Shown: positions 51,467 to 60,647, numbered from the stretch's first letter. The stretch: DNA of 64,000 nucleotides from UBA5905 sp964609975 (GCA_964609975.1 CAZSTR010000004.1:1-64000); one strand, 5' to 3'. Notes: generated from the letters alone by a model not told the origin. Made by a program: numbers and translations.

Positions 51467-52322
51467 TTTTGCCCTCCGCCTGCTGTCCGTCGAAGGAGGT
51501 GATGACCATTACCTGCTTCACTTCATATAACGACGCAAAGGGCTTCACGGTGGCGTCCAGCGTCATGCCGTCGGCGGCGCCGGTCACCGACTCCACCGTT
51601 CCAATCAGCAATCCGCCGGGATATACCCCGCCGATGCCGGAGGTCACCACATAGTCGCCGATGGCCGCGCCAGAGGAACGTTCCAGCGCGGTCATGCGCA
51701 ATCGCCCGCTCCGGCTTTCCGCGACGGTGCTTCCCGCCGTATAGGCCGTGTCGCCGGTGCGGCTGATTTGCACCGCTACCTTGTTCGTGGGGTCAAAAAC
51801 CGTGCGCACCTTGGCATAGGTCAGCCCCACCTCGTCCACGACGCCCACAAGAGAGCCGTCGGTGGTCACCACCGGGTCGTTCACCGACACACCGGCGTTC
51901 TGCCCGGCGGAGATGGTGAAGTTTCCATACACCTCCGACGGGTCCCGGCCAATGACCCGGCCGGTGGCGAAGGTATAGTCCGAATGTTCCTCATGCAGAC
52001 CCAAAATCTCGCTATACCATTCGTTTTTTTGCTTCAGCTCGTCATAGTCCACCATCTGCTGACGCAGAGCGGTCACCTCCTGACGGAGCTGTTCCACCTC
52101 CGCCGACAGCGCGCCGCTTCCGGTGAGCCGGCCGAAAAGCCCGGACACCCCATCGGAAACATAGGACGCAAAGCTTTGAAGCGGCGTCACCACAGCCCCG
52201 GCGATGGTCGCCGGGAGGGTCGCCAGACCGCCGGAGGAGGCGCTGTATATCATCATGCCGATCAGCAACAGCGCCAACAGCCCCGCCACCTTGGCAAAAA
52301 AGCTTTTGAAAAAGTTTTTCAC
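51456..52322 (-). CDS. mreC: Rod shape-determining protein MreC
   Basis: The protein is 288 aa with a short cytosolic start, one membrane segment (about 8-27), a coiled coil (VEQLRQEVTALRQQMVDYDELKQ region, about 75-105), and two beta-barrel domains with ATGRVIGRDPSEV and GAIGDYVVTSGIGGVYPGGL, the MreC signature. It forms periplasm-side filaments that activate PBP2. It follows mreB after 92 nt, a gap that contains a hairpin. Confidence 0.95.
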   Translation of the reverse strand: MKNFFKSFFAKVAGLLALLLIGMMIYSASSGGLATLPATIAGAVVTPLQSFASYVSDGVSGLFGRLTGSGALSAEVEQLRQEVTALRQQMVDYDELKQKNEWYSEILGLHEEHSDYTFATGRVIGRDPSEVYGNFTISAGQNAGVSVNDPVVTTDGSLVGVVDEVGLTYAKVRTVFDPTNKVAVQISRTGDTAYTAGSTVAESRSGRLRMTALERSSGAAIGDYVVTSGIGGVYPGGLLIGTVESVTGAADGMTLDATVKPFASLYEVKQVMVITSFDGQQAEGKNEK

Positions 52323-52369
52323 CCGCTTCGCATCCTTTTCTTCCGAAATTTTGTCCCATTACCGGAAAA

Positions 52370-52401
52370 GGCCGCCGATATGCCCTGCATGACCGGCGGC
52401 C
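52370..52401 (-). terminator. Attenuator-like hairpin between mreB and mreC
   Basis: GGCCGCCG (52370-52377) and CGGCGGCC (52394-52401) form an 8-bp stem. It is extended by ATGC/GCAT around a three-base loop and followed on the minus strand by TTTT. It sits inside the operon, so it may only reduce read-through. Confidence 0.6.
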
Positions 52402-52414
52402 CGATGTTCCGTTT

Positions 52415-53422
52415 TTATCGATGATTGGAGCGGAAGTTGCTCACCATGCCGAGATCCAGGCATTTTCCGGTTCCGTTGGCCACGCAATCCAGCGGGTCCT
52501 CAGCCACATGCACGATCATCCCAGTTTCCCGGTTGATGAGCATATCCAGCCCGCGCAGTAGCGCTCCACCGCCGGTCAGCATGATACCGTTGTCGATGAT
52601 ATCCGCGCTCAGCTCCGGAGGCGTGCGCTCCAGCGTGGATTTGATAGCGTCCACAATGGCGCCCACCGGCTCGGACAGAGCCTCCCGCACCTCCTCGGCG
52701 CTGATGACGATGTTCTTCGGCAGGCCATCCACCAGGTTGCGCCCCTTCACATCCATCGTCCCCTCATTTTCATAGGGGAAGGCGCTTCCGATGAGAATTT
52801 TCAAATCCTCCGCGGTGCGCTCGCCGATGAGCAGGTTGTATTTCTTTTTTACATAGGAAATGATGGCCTCATCAAAATCGTCGCCGGCGATGCGCACCGA
52901 CTGGGCCGTCACGATGTCACCCAGGGAGATCACCGCCACCTCAGAGGTGCCACCGCCGATGTCCACCACCATACAGCCGGCCGCCTCCTCGACACGCAGT
53001 CCGGCGCCGATGGCGGCCGCCATCGGCTCCTCGATAAGCTCCACCTCTCGCGCACCGGCGGCACGGGCGGACTCATCCACCGCCCGACGCTCCACCTCGG
53101 TCACGCCGGAGGGAATACACACAATCAAGCGGGGACGGTTCAGAAAGGTCGATTTCAGCGCCCGTTTGATGAAATAACGCAGCATTTCGGAGGTCACATC
53201 GAAGTCCGCAATCACGCCATCCTTCAGCGGACGCACTGCGGTAATGGAGCCGGGGGTGCGGCCGATCATATCCTTCGCCTCACTGCCCACAGCCAAAACC
53301 TCTTCTTTTTTCACATCTACGGCCACCACAGAGGGCTCCCGCATAACGATTCCTTTTCCCCGCATATATACCAGCGTGTTCGCCGTGCCCAGGTCAATGC
53401 CAATATCCCGATTAAAGAACAT
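52415..53422 (-). CDS. mreB: Rod shape-determining protein MreB
   Basis: This actin-like protein guides lateral wall growth. It is 335 aa. Phosphate-1 motif DIGIDLGTANTLVYMRGKGI at the N-terminus, MVVDIGGGTSEVAVISLG (phosphate-2) and LTGGGALLRGLD (adenosine motif) are present. AAAGGATG-type bases precede ATG 53422. It heads the mreBCD-PBP2 operon with its own promoter. Confidence 0.97.
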   Translation of the reverse strand: MFFNRDIGIDLGTANTLVYMRGKGIVMREPSVVAVDVKKEEVLAVGSEAKDMIGRTPGSITAVRPLKDGVIADFDVTSEMLRYFIKRALKSTFLNRPRLIVCIPSGVTEVERRAVDESARAAGAREVELIEEPMAAAIGAGLRVEEAAGCMVVDIGGGTSEVAVISLGDIVTAQSVRIAGDDFDEAIISYVKKKYNLLIGERTAEDLKILIGSAFPYENEGTMDVKGRNLVDGLPKNIVISAEEVREALSEPVGAIVDAIKSTLERTPPELSADIIDNGIMLTGGGALLRGLDMLINRETGMIVHVAEDPLDCVANGTGKCLDLGMVSNFRSNHR

Positions 53423-53487
53423 AGCCGTTCATCCTTTCTCCTTCAAAAAATCCTCTGGCAATAAAAGTCTGTACCAACTTCCAATTT

Positions 53488-53516
53488 ATTATATACCCGA
53501 TGAAAAAAAACCGCAA
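53488..53516 (-). promoter_or_regulatory. Promoter of mreBCD-PBP2
   Basis: On the minus strand TTGCGG (53516-53511) and consensus TATAAT (53493-53488) are separated by 17 nt. Confidence 0.8.
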
Positions 53517-53533
53517 TATCAAAATACAAATTT

Positions 53534-54124
53534 TTACAGAAAATTCGTATTCCGAACAAAATTCGACAGCGCCCGCACCAGACGACCGCCCGGAAGCCCC
53601 ATCACTGTATAAAAGTCCCCCTCAATTTTCTGCACAAAGCGCAAGCCGCGCCCCTGTATTCCATAGGCACCCGCCTTGTCCATCGGCTCGCCGGTGGCCA
53701 CATAATCCCGCGCCTCCTCCGGCGTCATGGAGAAAAAGCGCACACGAGTGCAATCGGTGAAGCCCTCCGCCTTTTGCACCACACCGGCGGCGTCCATCAC
53801 CGTCAGCCACACGCCGGTCATCACCGTGTGCTCCCGTTCCTGCAGGGAAAGCAGCATTTCCACCGCCTCCTCCGGCGAGTGGGGCTTTCCCAGTGCGCGG
53901 CCATCCAGCACCACCATCGTATCGGCGCCTAGCGTCACCCGTCCCGGAAAACGCGGCGCCACCTGCTCCGCCTTACAGCGCGCCAGCGCCTGCACCCTCT
54001 GCTCCGGCACCAGACCCGCGGGCGCCTGTTCATCCGCCGCCGGACAAACGCAAAAGGGAATCCCCGCCAGCGTCAGAATTTCCTGACGCCGGGGAGAGGC
54101 CGAGGCCAACACAATCTCCGTCAT
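53534..54124 (-). CDS. maf: Maf-like nucleoside triphosphate pyrophosphatase
   Basis: The protein is 196 aa. ASASPRRQEIL at the N-terminus, LGADTMVV (catalytic Asp) and EPMDKAGAYGIQGRG are the Maf signatures. Maf proteins hydrolyse dTTP, UTP or modified nucleotides and are linked to septum control in Bacillus. ATG 54124 overlaps the dusB stop as ATGA; the frame is open to 54244 inside dusB. AGGAGAAAG lies just upstream. It precedes mreB as in most Firmicutes, but radC is absent. Confidence 0.94.
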   Translation of the reverse strand: MTEIVLASASPRRQEILTLAGIPFCVCPAADEQAPAGLVPEQRVQALARCKAEQVAPRFPGRVTLGADTMVVLDGRALGKPHSPEEAVEMLLSLQEREHTVMTGVWLTVMDAAGVVQKAEGFTDCTRVRFFSMTPEEARDYVATGEPMDKAGAYGIQGRGLRFVQKIEGDFYTVMGLPGGRLVRALSNFVRNTNFL

Positions 54125-55095
54125 TCCGCTTTCTCCTCCGCTTCGATCACCGCCAGACAAAAGGCAGCCAAATCGGCCATCGTGCGCAGCTCGCCGGCCT
54201 GCCGCCGCAGTCCGGCCGCCCCCTTCATCCCAGTGGTATACCATGCGGCGTGCTTGCGCGCCTGCAGCAGAGCCACATATTCACCCTTTTGCTCCACCAT
54301 GCCCTGCACCTGCCGCATCAAAAGCTCCATGCGCCGGGCGGCCGGTGGCTCCGGCAAAAGGCGCCCTTCTTCCAGGTAAGCATTGATCTGGGAAAAAATC
54401 CAGGGGCGCCCCAGCGCTCCCCGCCCCACCAGAATATGGTCACAGCCGGTCTGCTCATACAGCGCCGCCGCCGAGCGGGCGTCGGTCACATCGCCGTTTC
54501 CGAGAACGGGGATGCGCACCGCCCGCTTCACCTGACGGATGATATCCCAATCCACCGGAGGCGCATACATCTGGTCGCGGGTGCGTCCATGCACCGTCAC
54601 CGCGTCCGCACCTCCGGCCTCACAGGCTAGCGCCACCTCCACCGCATTCACCCGATCCCGATCGAAGCCCTTGCGGATTTTCACCGTCACCGGCACATCC
54701 ACCGCCACCTTCACCGCCTGCACCAGGCGGCGACACAGCTCCGGCTCCTTCATCAGCGCGCTTCCGCAATGGTTTCCCACGATTTTCGGCGCAGGACAGC
54801 CCATGTTGATATCAATCCAATCCGGGGCATAGCGCAATGACAGCCGCGCCGCCTCGGCCATCACCGCCGGATCGTCCCCGAACAGCTGAACCGCCGTCGG
54901 CCGCCCCTCCGCCTCCAGCGCCAAAAGTGCGTCGCTTTTTCGATCGCCATAGGTCAGCCCCTTGGCGCTGACCATCTCCCCCACTGTGAAGGAGGCACCG
55001 AAATCCCGGCAAAGACGCCGAAAGGCGGCATCGGTCACGCCCGCCATGGGCGCCAGACCGGCGAAGCCTTCAATTTCTTTGTTTCCGATTTTCAA
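54121..55095 (-). CDS. dusB: tRNA-dihydrouridine synthase
   Basis: The protein is 324 aa, FMN-dependent TIM barrel. APMAGVTDAAFRRLC at the N-terminus, INMGCPAPKIVGNHCGSALM (catalytic Cys region), VTVKIRKGFD, VHGRTRDQMY and GNGDVTDARSA are the Dus signatures. It reduces uridine to dihydrouridine in tRNA; DusB is the usual assignment in Firmicutes. The start is TTG 55095 with a weak GAGAG upstream. It is translationally coupled to maf. Confidence 0.94.
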   Translation of the reverse strand: MKIGNKEIEGFAGLAPMAGVTDAAFRRLCRDFGASFTVGEMVSAKGLTYGDRKSDALLALEAEGRPTAVQLFGDDPAVMAEAARLSLRYAPDWIDINMGCPAPKIVGNHCGSALMKEPELCRRLVQAVKVAVDVPVTVKIRKGFDRDRVNAVEVALACEAGGADAVTVHGRTRDQMYAPPVDWDIIRQVKRAVRIPVLGNGDVTDARSAAALYEQTGCDHILVGRGALGRPWIFSQINAYLEEGRLLPEPPAARRMELLMRQVQGMVEQKGEYVALLQARKHAAWYTTGMKGAAGLRRQAGELRTMADLAAFCLAVIEAEEKAE

Positions 55096-55145
55096 TTTCT
55101 CTCATCCGTTTCAAAAAATCTCCCCCGCCGAGGCGTTTTTTGGGG

Positions 55146-55173
55146 TTGCATTTGCCCGAAAGCGTGGTATACT
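55146..55173 (+). promoter_or_regulatory. Promoter of the yitT-like gene
   Basis: TTGCAT (55146-55151) and TATACT (55168-55173) are 16 nt apart. Confidence 0.75.
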
Positions 55174-55210
55174 GAGTTCATAAACAAGCAAAAATCGCGA
55201 GGTGAAATCT

Positions 55211-56080
55211 GTGCGCAATCGTTCCTCCGGGATACTCAGCCACCTGATTCTCGTTGGATGCGCCGTGCTGTCGGCGCTGAGCTATCACATTTTCGTTCTG
55301 CCCAACAGCTTCGCCCCCAGCGGGCTGAACGGTCTGGCCACCATGCTGCAATATATCTGCGGCTTCCGCATCGGCTATATGACGCTGATTGTTAATCTGC
55401 CGCTGTTGATTTTCGCCTTTTTCCGTCTGGACCGGGAATATGCGTTGCGCACCGCCACCTATACCGTTTCCTTCTCGGCGGCGATTTTGCTGTTGGAGCA
55501 GGTGGATTTGTCCCGCTTTGTCTATCAAACCGAGAACGGCACCAGCACCATTCTGGCGCCCATCGCGGCAGGCGCCATCGGCGGTTTTCTCTCCGGTATC
55601 GCCCTCAAGCAAGGCGGCTCCACCGGCGGAACCGACATCCTCGCAGCGCTTTTACGAAAGAAAAAGCCCTATTTGAATCTCGTCTGGATGATCTTCGGGC
55701 TGAACATCGCCGTCGCCTGCATTTCCTATTTTGTTTATGGCTATCAGCTGGAGCCGGTGCTTTTGTGCATCATCTATTGCTTCATCATCGGCCGCTTCAG
55801 CAACCAGATATTGCAAGGCGGCAAGGAGGCCGTCAAATTCGAGGTCATCACCGACCGGGCCGAGGACCTTTCCGCCCGGCTCATCCAGGCCCTGCATCAC
55901 AGCGTCACAGTCGTTCCCGCCACCGGTATGTATTCCCACACCGGGAAGCAGGTGCTTCTATGTGTGGTAAACAAGCACCAGGTGGTGGATTTTCAAAGCA
56001 TTCTGCGGGAATTTCCCGGCTCCTTCGCTTATATCTCCACCGTGCGGGAAACCGTGGGAAATTTCAAAAAAATCCAATAA
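55211..56080 (+). CDS. YitT family membrane protein (DUF161 plus DUF2179)
   Basis: The protein is 289 aa with five or six membrane helices in the first 200 residues (LPNSFAPSGLNGLATML is the repeat marker) and a soluble C-terminal DUF2179 domain from about 205 (EVITDRAEDLSARLIQ). GTG 55211 is preferred because GAGGTG (55199-55204) lies six bases upstream; GTG 55202 would overlap it. The function of this widespread Firmicute family is not established; a transport role is assumed. Monocistronic with terminator. Confidence 0.9.
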   Translation: MRNRSSGILSHLILVGCAVLSALSYHIFVLPNSFAPSGLNGLATMLQYICGFRIGYMTLIVNLPLLIFAFFRLDREYALRTATYTVSFSAAILLLEQVDLSRFVYQTENGTSTILAPIAAGAIGGFLSGIALKQGGSTGGTDILAALLRKKKPYLNLVWMIFGLNIAVACISYFVYGYQLEPVLLCIIYCFIIGRFSNQILQGGKEAVKFEVITDRAEDLSARLIQALHHSVTVVPATGMYSHTGKQVLLCVVNKHQVVDFQSILREFPGSFAYISTVRETVGNFKKIQ

Positions 56081-56094
56081 CCGCTATCGTCACT

Positions 56095-56124
56095 CCGCCG
56101 ACCGTCTCGGTCGGCGGTTTTTTT
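56095..56124 (+). terminator. Terminator of the yitT-like gene
   Basis: CCGCCGACCG (56095-56104) and CGGTCGGCGG (56108-56117) form a 10-bp stem with a TCT loop, followed by seven T. Confidence 0.95.
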
Positions 56125-56126
56125 CT

Positions 56127-57368
56127 TTATTCCACCGAGAACGCCCAGCTTCCATCCCGGAAAATCGCCTCGGCGCTTCCATCCTCCCGATAGCCGGTGA
56201 CCGCCAAATCGTCGGAGCCTATCATGAAATCCACATGAATAAGCGAGTCGTTGATGCCCCGCGCGGTGCGCTCCTCCTTTGTCATGTCGGTGAAGCCCTC
56301 CAGCACCTCACCGAAGCCCTCGCCCACCGCCACATGGCAACAGGCGTTTTCGTCGAAAAGGGTGTTATAAAACAGCAGGCCTGAGCGATTGACAGGAGAC
56401 TCCTTCGGCACAAGCGCCAGCTCTCCCAGCATAGACGCGCCCGCGTCCATGGCGAACATTTCCCGCAGGGTGTCCTCGCCCTCGGCGGCCGAACAGCCGC
56501 AAACCCGGCCATCGGCAAAATCCACTGTGAAATCCCGAATCAGCTGACCGGACCAGCTCAAAGGCTTCGTCGCCACCAGTCGGCCGGAGCATTTTCCCCG
56601 CATGGGTGAGGTGAACACCTCCTCGGTGGGCATATTCGGCACATAAAAAGTGCTGTTTTCGTGATTGATATCTCCGGCGCCGCCCCATTTCGCGCCGGGA
56701 ATCAGCTCCACAGAAAAATCGGTACCGTTGGCACTTTTATACTCCAGCCGCCGGAACGCCTGCGCGTTGAGCCACTTGGCACGCGCGGTCATCTCCGCCG
56801 TATGCTTCTGCCAAATCTCCACAGGGTCGTCCAGCTCATTCATATAGGTACAATCGAAAATCGCCTGCCACAGTCGTTCCACGGCCTCTGCCTCCGGGAG
56901 CTCCGGGAACACCTTCCGCGCCCATTCCGGCGAGGCGGCGGCGATGATGAGCCATTGATGACGACCGTCGATGGCGTCCCGATATTTTTTTAGCACCCGG
57001 CCACGCATTTGCGCCACCGTGGACAGCACATCCGCCGGAATCCCAGCCAGCTCATCCGGGTCTGCGGACTCGATGAAAATCCGCACCGGAAGCTCCTCCA
57101 CCATCTCCTGGGCGCGAGCCTCCTCCCAGGGGCGCACCGAGCCCAGCTCCTGGGGCTGGGCATATTGATAATGCAGCTTCGAAACCGGACCATATTCCCA
57201 AAAAAGCTCCACCCGTGAGGCACCCGCCCGATAGCACTCCTCCGTCACCGCTGTCACCAGCGCCGTTTGCTCCACGCCGGCGGTCAAGCGCACCCGCTGA
57301 CCGGGCTGCACATTCGCGCCAAAGCGCACCGCCAGGCGAGCGTAGCGCTCCAAATCCTTCTTTTCCAT
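56127..57368 (-). CDS. M29 family aminopeptidase (AmpS/PepS-like)
   Basis: The protein is 413 aa. The family layout is clear: ARLAVRFGANVQPGQRV at the start, NMPTEEVFTSP near 247 (first metal ligands), SAAEGEDTLREMF, LGELALVP, and INDSLIHVDFMIGSDDL near 378. M29 enzymes are cobalt/zinc aminopeptidases that trim short peptides in the cytoplasm. It lies seven bases after pepT and shares its promoter. Together with the neighbouring opp genes it suggests peptide utilisation. Confidence 0.95.
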   Translation of the reverse strand: MEKKDLERYARLAVRFGANVQPGQRVRLTAGVEQTALVTAVTEECYRAGASRVELFWEYGPVSKLHYQYAQPQELGSVRPWEEARAQEMVEELPVRIFIESADPDELAGIPADVLSTVAQMRGRVLKKYRDAIDGRHQWLIIAAASPEWARKVFPELPEAEAVERLWQAIFDCTYMNELDDPVEIWQKHTAEMTARAKWLNAQAFRRLEYKSANGTDFSVELIPGAKWGGAGDINHENSTFYVPNMPTEEVFTSPMRGKCSGRLVATKPLSWSGQLIRDFTVDFADGRVCGCSAAEGEDTLREMFAMDAGASMLGELALVPKESPVNRSGLLFYNTLFDENACCHVAVGEGFGEVLEGFTDMTKEERTARGINDSLIHVDFMIGSDDLAVTGYREDGSAEAIFRDGSWAFSVE

Positions 57369-57375
57369 CCCGTTC

Positions 57376-58548
57376 TTATTCCTCCGTCACCAAAAACAAA
57401 ATAACCTCCACCATCGTCTCCAGTGCCTCCACCGGAATTGCCTCATGGATGCTGTGAAAATTCACGCCGCCGGTGGGCAGATTCGGGCAGGGCAACCCCT
57501 CGAAGGACAGTCGCGCACCGTCTGTTCCGCCGCGAATCGGCACCGCCACCGGATTTAGCCCCGCCTTGCGCATGGCGGTCATCGCCCGGTCGATGATTTC
57601 CGGGTGCGGCTCGATTTTCTCCAGCATATTATAATAGCTGTCCTTCACTGTCAGCTCGAATGTTCCCGCGCCGTATTTTCCGTTTAGATAATCAGTCATG
57701 CGGGCGAGAAAAGTCTTGCGCTCCTCGAAGCGCGCCCGGTCATGGTCGCGCACAAGTAGGGCAATATGCGCTTCGCTTTCACAGCCGGAAACATCCGACA
57801 CATGATAAAAGCCCTCGCGCCCCTCGGTGTGGGCGGGCGTTTCCGCAGGGGGCAAAAGGCCAATCCACTCGGCGGCATACAAAACCGCGTTGCGCATTTT
57901 GTTTTTCGCCGAGCCGGGATGGGTGTTCACCCCATGCACTGTCACCTGCGCCGAGGCTGCGTTAAAGTTTTCATATTCGAACTCGTTGGTTTCGCCGCCG
58001 TCCACCGTATAGGCAAAATCTGCCCCAAAGCGGGCATAATCGAACCGATCAGCGCCCCGCCCGATTTCCTCATCGGGGGTGAAGCAAACGGAAATCGCCC
58101 CATGGCGCCGCTCCGGTTGCGCCGTCAGCCTGGCGCAGGCGGCGATGATTTCGGCGATGCCCGCCTTGTCGTCCGCCCCCAGCAGAGTGGTGCCGTCGCT
58201 GACAATCATATCCTTTCCCATGAACCGCTCCTCCAGCATGGCGGCGTTGGTGCCGTCATAGGTGAGGATACGGGGCTTCACATCCCGTCCGCTCACATCC
58301 GGCGAGGTGTCCATGTGCGCGATCAGCCCGATACGGGGCAGCTGCTCACACCCGGCGCTGGCCACCAAATGGGCATACACATAGCCATCCGCGTCCATCG
58401 CCGCATCCGTCAGACCCACCGACCTAAGCTCCTCCACCAAATGCTCTCCCAGCTTTCGCTGAATCGCCGTGGAGGGACAGCTGGTGCTGTTCTCATCGGA
58501 GGTGGTTTCAAAGGTCACATACCGCATAAACCGTTCTGTTACTGTCAT
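57376..58548 (-). CDS. pepT: Peptidase T (tripeptide aminopeptidase)
   Basis: The protein is 390 aa, M20B family. Zinc ligands are in IAHMDTSPDVSG (about 77), LLGADDKAGIAEI (about 138) and FTPDEEIGRGAD (about 172). The lid has VHGVNTHPGSAKNKM, and IRGGTDGARLSFEGLP is the C-terminal signature. It cleaves the N-terminal residue from tripeptides in the cytoplasm. ATG 58548 is used; it leads the pepT-M29 pair. Confidence 0.97.
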   Translation of the reverse strand: MTVTERFMRYVTFETTSDENSTSCPSTAIQRKLGEHLVEELRSVGLTDAAMDADGYVYAHLVASAGCEQLPRIGLIAHMDTSPDVSGRDVKPRILTYDGTNAAMLEERFMGKDMIVSDGTTLLGADDKAGIAEIIAACARLTAQPERRHGAISVCFTPDEEIGRGADRFDYARFGADFAYTVDGGETNEFEYENFNAASAQVTVHGVNTHPGSAKNKMRNAVLYAAEWIGLLPPAETPAHTEGREGFYHVSDVSGCESEAHIALLVRDHDRARFEERKTFLARMTDYLNGKYGAGTFELTVKDSYYNMLEKIEPHPEIIDRAMTAMRKAGLNPVAVPIRGGTDGARLSFEGLPCPNLPTGGVNFHSIHEAIPVEALETMVEVILFLVTEE

Positions 58549-58581
58549 CCGTCACACTTCCCATAAAAAATCTATGGCATA

Positions 58582-58610
58582 AGTATACCACGGTCGCCGC
58601 TTTTGCACAA
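58582..58610 (-). promoter_or_regulatory. Promoter of pepT-M29 operon
   Basis: On the minus strand TTGTGC (58610-58605) and TATACT (58587-58582) are separated by 17 nt. Confidence 0.75.
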
Positions 58611-58648
58611 TCCCCCCGCGCAAGATTTTTCCGCAAAAAAACAAACAG

Positions 58649-58810
58649 CCTCCCCTCGTAGGCGAGGGGAGGTGTCAGCCGAATGGCTGACGGAGGGGAG
58701 CTTAAATAAGGATGTCGCACGAACGCAGGCCACGCGTAACCCAACCTCGAAATCCCTCCGCCTTTTACTTTGCAAAAACCAGCTTCCTGCGCTGGTGCAT
58801 AAATTGCACC
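58649..58810. repeat. Multi-hairpin repeat-like intergenic block
   Basis: Perfect hairpins are CCTCCCCTCG/CGAGGGGAGG (58649-58672), GTCAGCC/GGCTGAC (58674-58691) and GGTGCA/TGCACC (58794-58810, then TTTTT). CGGAGGG (58691-58697) can also pair with CCCTCCG (58754-58760). The GGGGAGGTGTCAGCC style resembles dispersed palindromic repeats of gut Clostridia. Confidence 0.6.
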
Positions 58811-58825
58811 TTTTTGGGCAAACGG

Positions 58826-58858
58826 AAAACCCCCGCACCCAACAGGTGCAGGGGTTTT
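58826..58858 (-). terminator. Terminator of the opp operon
   Basis: A stem of AAAACCCC plus GCACC (58826-58839, one mismatch) pairs with GGTGC plus GGGGTTTT (58845-58858), directly behind the oppA stop. Confidence 0.85.
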
Positions 58859-58890
58859 GCTGTTTGAAAGCTCAGATGCGTTCGGGGAAA

Positions 58891-60564
58891 TTAGCCCTCG
58901 ACATACGCATACTGCAGATACCAGTAGCCATAGGGGCTATGCCAGGTGCCCTTCAGGCTGGAGCTCTGCAACCAGAAATCGTTGTAATAAGCAACCGGGA
59001 TGCAAGCGTAGTCTTCCATCATCTGCTTCTCCGCATCGTGCAGCTTCTCGAAGTGAACCTTGGAATCGGCCACCTTCGAAGCCTCCAGAGCGGCGTCGAA
59101 AGCCTTGCTGTTGTAGTTGCCATCGTTGTTACCGTTGGCAGAGCCGAACAGCTCGATCATGTTGGAAGCGTCGTTGTAGTCCATAACCCAACCGTTACGG
59201 GCCATCTCATAGTTGCCGTTCCGACGCTCGGGAGTGAAGGCCTTCCACTCAACGATGTCGATCTTCATCTCGATTCCCAGCACCTCTTTGTAGGTCGCCT
59301 GCAGATACTCAGCAACATCCTTGTGGTAGCCGCTGTCGTTGGTGGAATAGGTGATGGTCGGGAAGCCCTTGCCATCCGGATAACCGGCATCCGCCAGAGC
59401 CTGCTTCGCAGCCGCCTTGTTAGCCTCATAGTCCTTGCTGATGTAGGTGTTGCCGCCGTTAGCGGAAACAGAGTTATCGAAGAACATACCCTCGCTATCC
59501 ACGATGTTGGGGCCAACGTAGTTGTAGGCAGCCGTGTAGGTGCCCTGCATGAGGGTGTTGGCGATATACTCACGGTCGATGGCCAGGTTCAGAGCCTTAC
59601 GCACATTGACGTTGTTGAAGGGCGCCTTGTCCAGGTTCATGTTCAGATAATAGGTGCCCAGGATGGTGTCAACATAGAAGTCGCCGCCATCCTCCGCCTT
59701 CTTCAGGCTGGGGATCTCCAGGGTGGGCACATCCTTAATGAGCTGCGCTTCGCCGCTCTTATAAGCCGCATAGGAAGCAGTGGAATCCTCCAGCAGCAGG
59801 AAGTTCAGATGCTCAGACACGATTTTCTCGCTGTCCCAGCCGCCCACATAGTTGGGGTTCTTCTTGCAAACGATGCGCTCGCTGGCGGTCCAGCTCTCGA
59901 TCATGTAGGGGCCGTTGCAAACGTAGGTCTCCGGCTTGGTGGCCCAGGCATCGCCATTGGCCTCCACGGTCGCCTTCTGCACAGGGCTCATGGTGCCGAA
60001 CGCCACGATCTTGTCGAAATAAGAGCAGGGCCAGGACAGATTGATGGTCAGGGTCTTGCCATCGTCGCTCGCCTTAACCTGCAGCTTATCCTTGTCGGGA
60101 GTCGTGGTGGTCTTGCCTTCGTCATCGGGGTTGCCGATGGCATCGTCATAACCGGCAATCATGCCGATCACGGTCTCCGCATAGGGAGCCGCCAATTCAG
60201 TGTCCGCGATGCGCTTGAAGGTATACTCGAAGTCCTTCGCGTTCAGCTCGGTGCCGTCGGACCATTTCAGGCCATCACGCATGGTGAAGGTCCAGGTCAG
60301 ACCGTCTTCGCTGACTTTGTAGGACTCAGCCTGGCCGGGCTGCACCTTGTTGTCCTGATCGATGATCAGCAAGGTCTCGAACAGGGTGATCAGCATGTTA
60401 CCGCCGTCCACAGCGCTGTTCAGAGCCGGGTCCAGAGTCTCGGGGTTCGGGCCAATCTGAACGGTGACCTCATTGTTCGCTTCCTTGCCGCAACCGGCGA
60501 GGCTGGCGAGACCGAGCACCATGCAGAAAGCCAGAGCGAGAGCCATAAGTTTTCTTGCTTTCAT
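58891..60564 (-). CDS. oppA: Oligopeptide ABC transporter substrate-binding lipoprotein
   Basis: The protein is 557 aa, family 5 solute-binding protein. The lipoprotein signal runs KARKLMALALAFCMVLGLAS followed by lipobox LAGC (Cys about 26). The family signature GLTWTFTMRDGLKWSDGTEL is near residue 90, and YLNMNLDKAPFNNVNVRKAL near 310. It captures peptides outside the membrane. ATG 60564 is chosen over GTG 60573, because GGAG lies eight bases upstream and the signal then begins correctly. It is the last gene of the operon after oppF, an order seen in several Clostridia. Confidence 0.94.
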   Translation of the reverse strand: MKARKLMALALAFCMVLGLASLAGCGKEANNEVTVQIGPNPETLDPALNSAVDGGNMLITLFETLLIIDQDNKVQPGQAESYKVSEDGLTWTFTMRDGLKWSDGTELNAKDFEYTFKRIADTELAAPYAETVIGMIAGYDDAIGNPDDEGKTTTTPDKDKLQVKASDDGKTLTINLSWPCSYFDKIVAFGTMSPVQKATVEANGDAWATKPETYVCNGPYMIESWTASERIVCKKNPNYVGGWDSEKIVSEHLNFLLLEDSTASYAAYKSGEAQLIKDVPTLEIPSLKKAEDGGDFYVDTILGTYYLNMNLDKAPFNNVNVRKALNLAIDREYIANTLMQGTYTAAYNYVGPNIVDSEGMFFDNSVSANGGNTYISKDYEANKAAAKQALADAGYPDGKGFPTITYSTNDSGYHKDVAEYLQATYKEVLGIEMKIDIVEWKAFTPERRNGNYEMARNGWVMDYNDASNMIELFGSANGNNDGNYNSKAFDAALEASKVADSKVHFEKLHDAEKQMMEDYACIPVAYYNDFWLQSSSLKGTWHSPYGYWYLQYAYVEG

Positions 60565-60647
60565 TTTCTCCACTCCATTTCTGAATATTGCGGTTTCCCG
60601 CTTTTATCTATGAGCCCTGGCGACTCATCAGATACAGTTGAAAGGGA

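Larger units (their letters stand above)
58549..58890. other. 342-nt intergenic region between pepT and oppA
   Basis: It contains the pepT promoter (58582-58610, minus), a multi-hairpin repeat-like block (58649-58810) and the oppA terminator (58826-58858). No credible small gene is seen. Confidence 0.75.
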
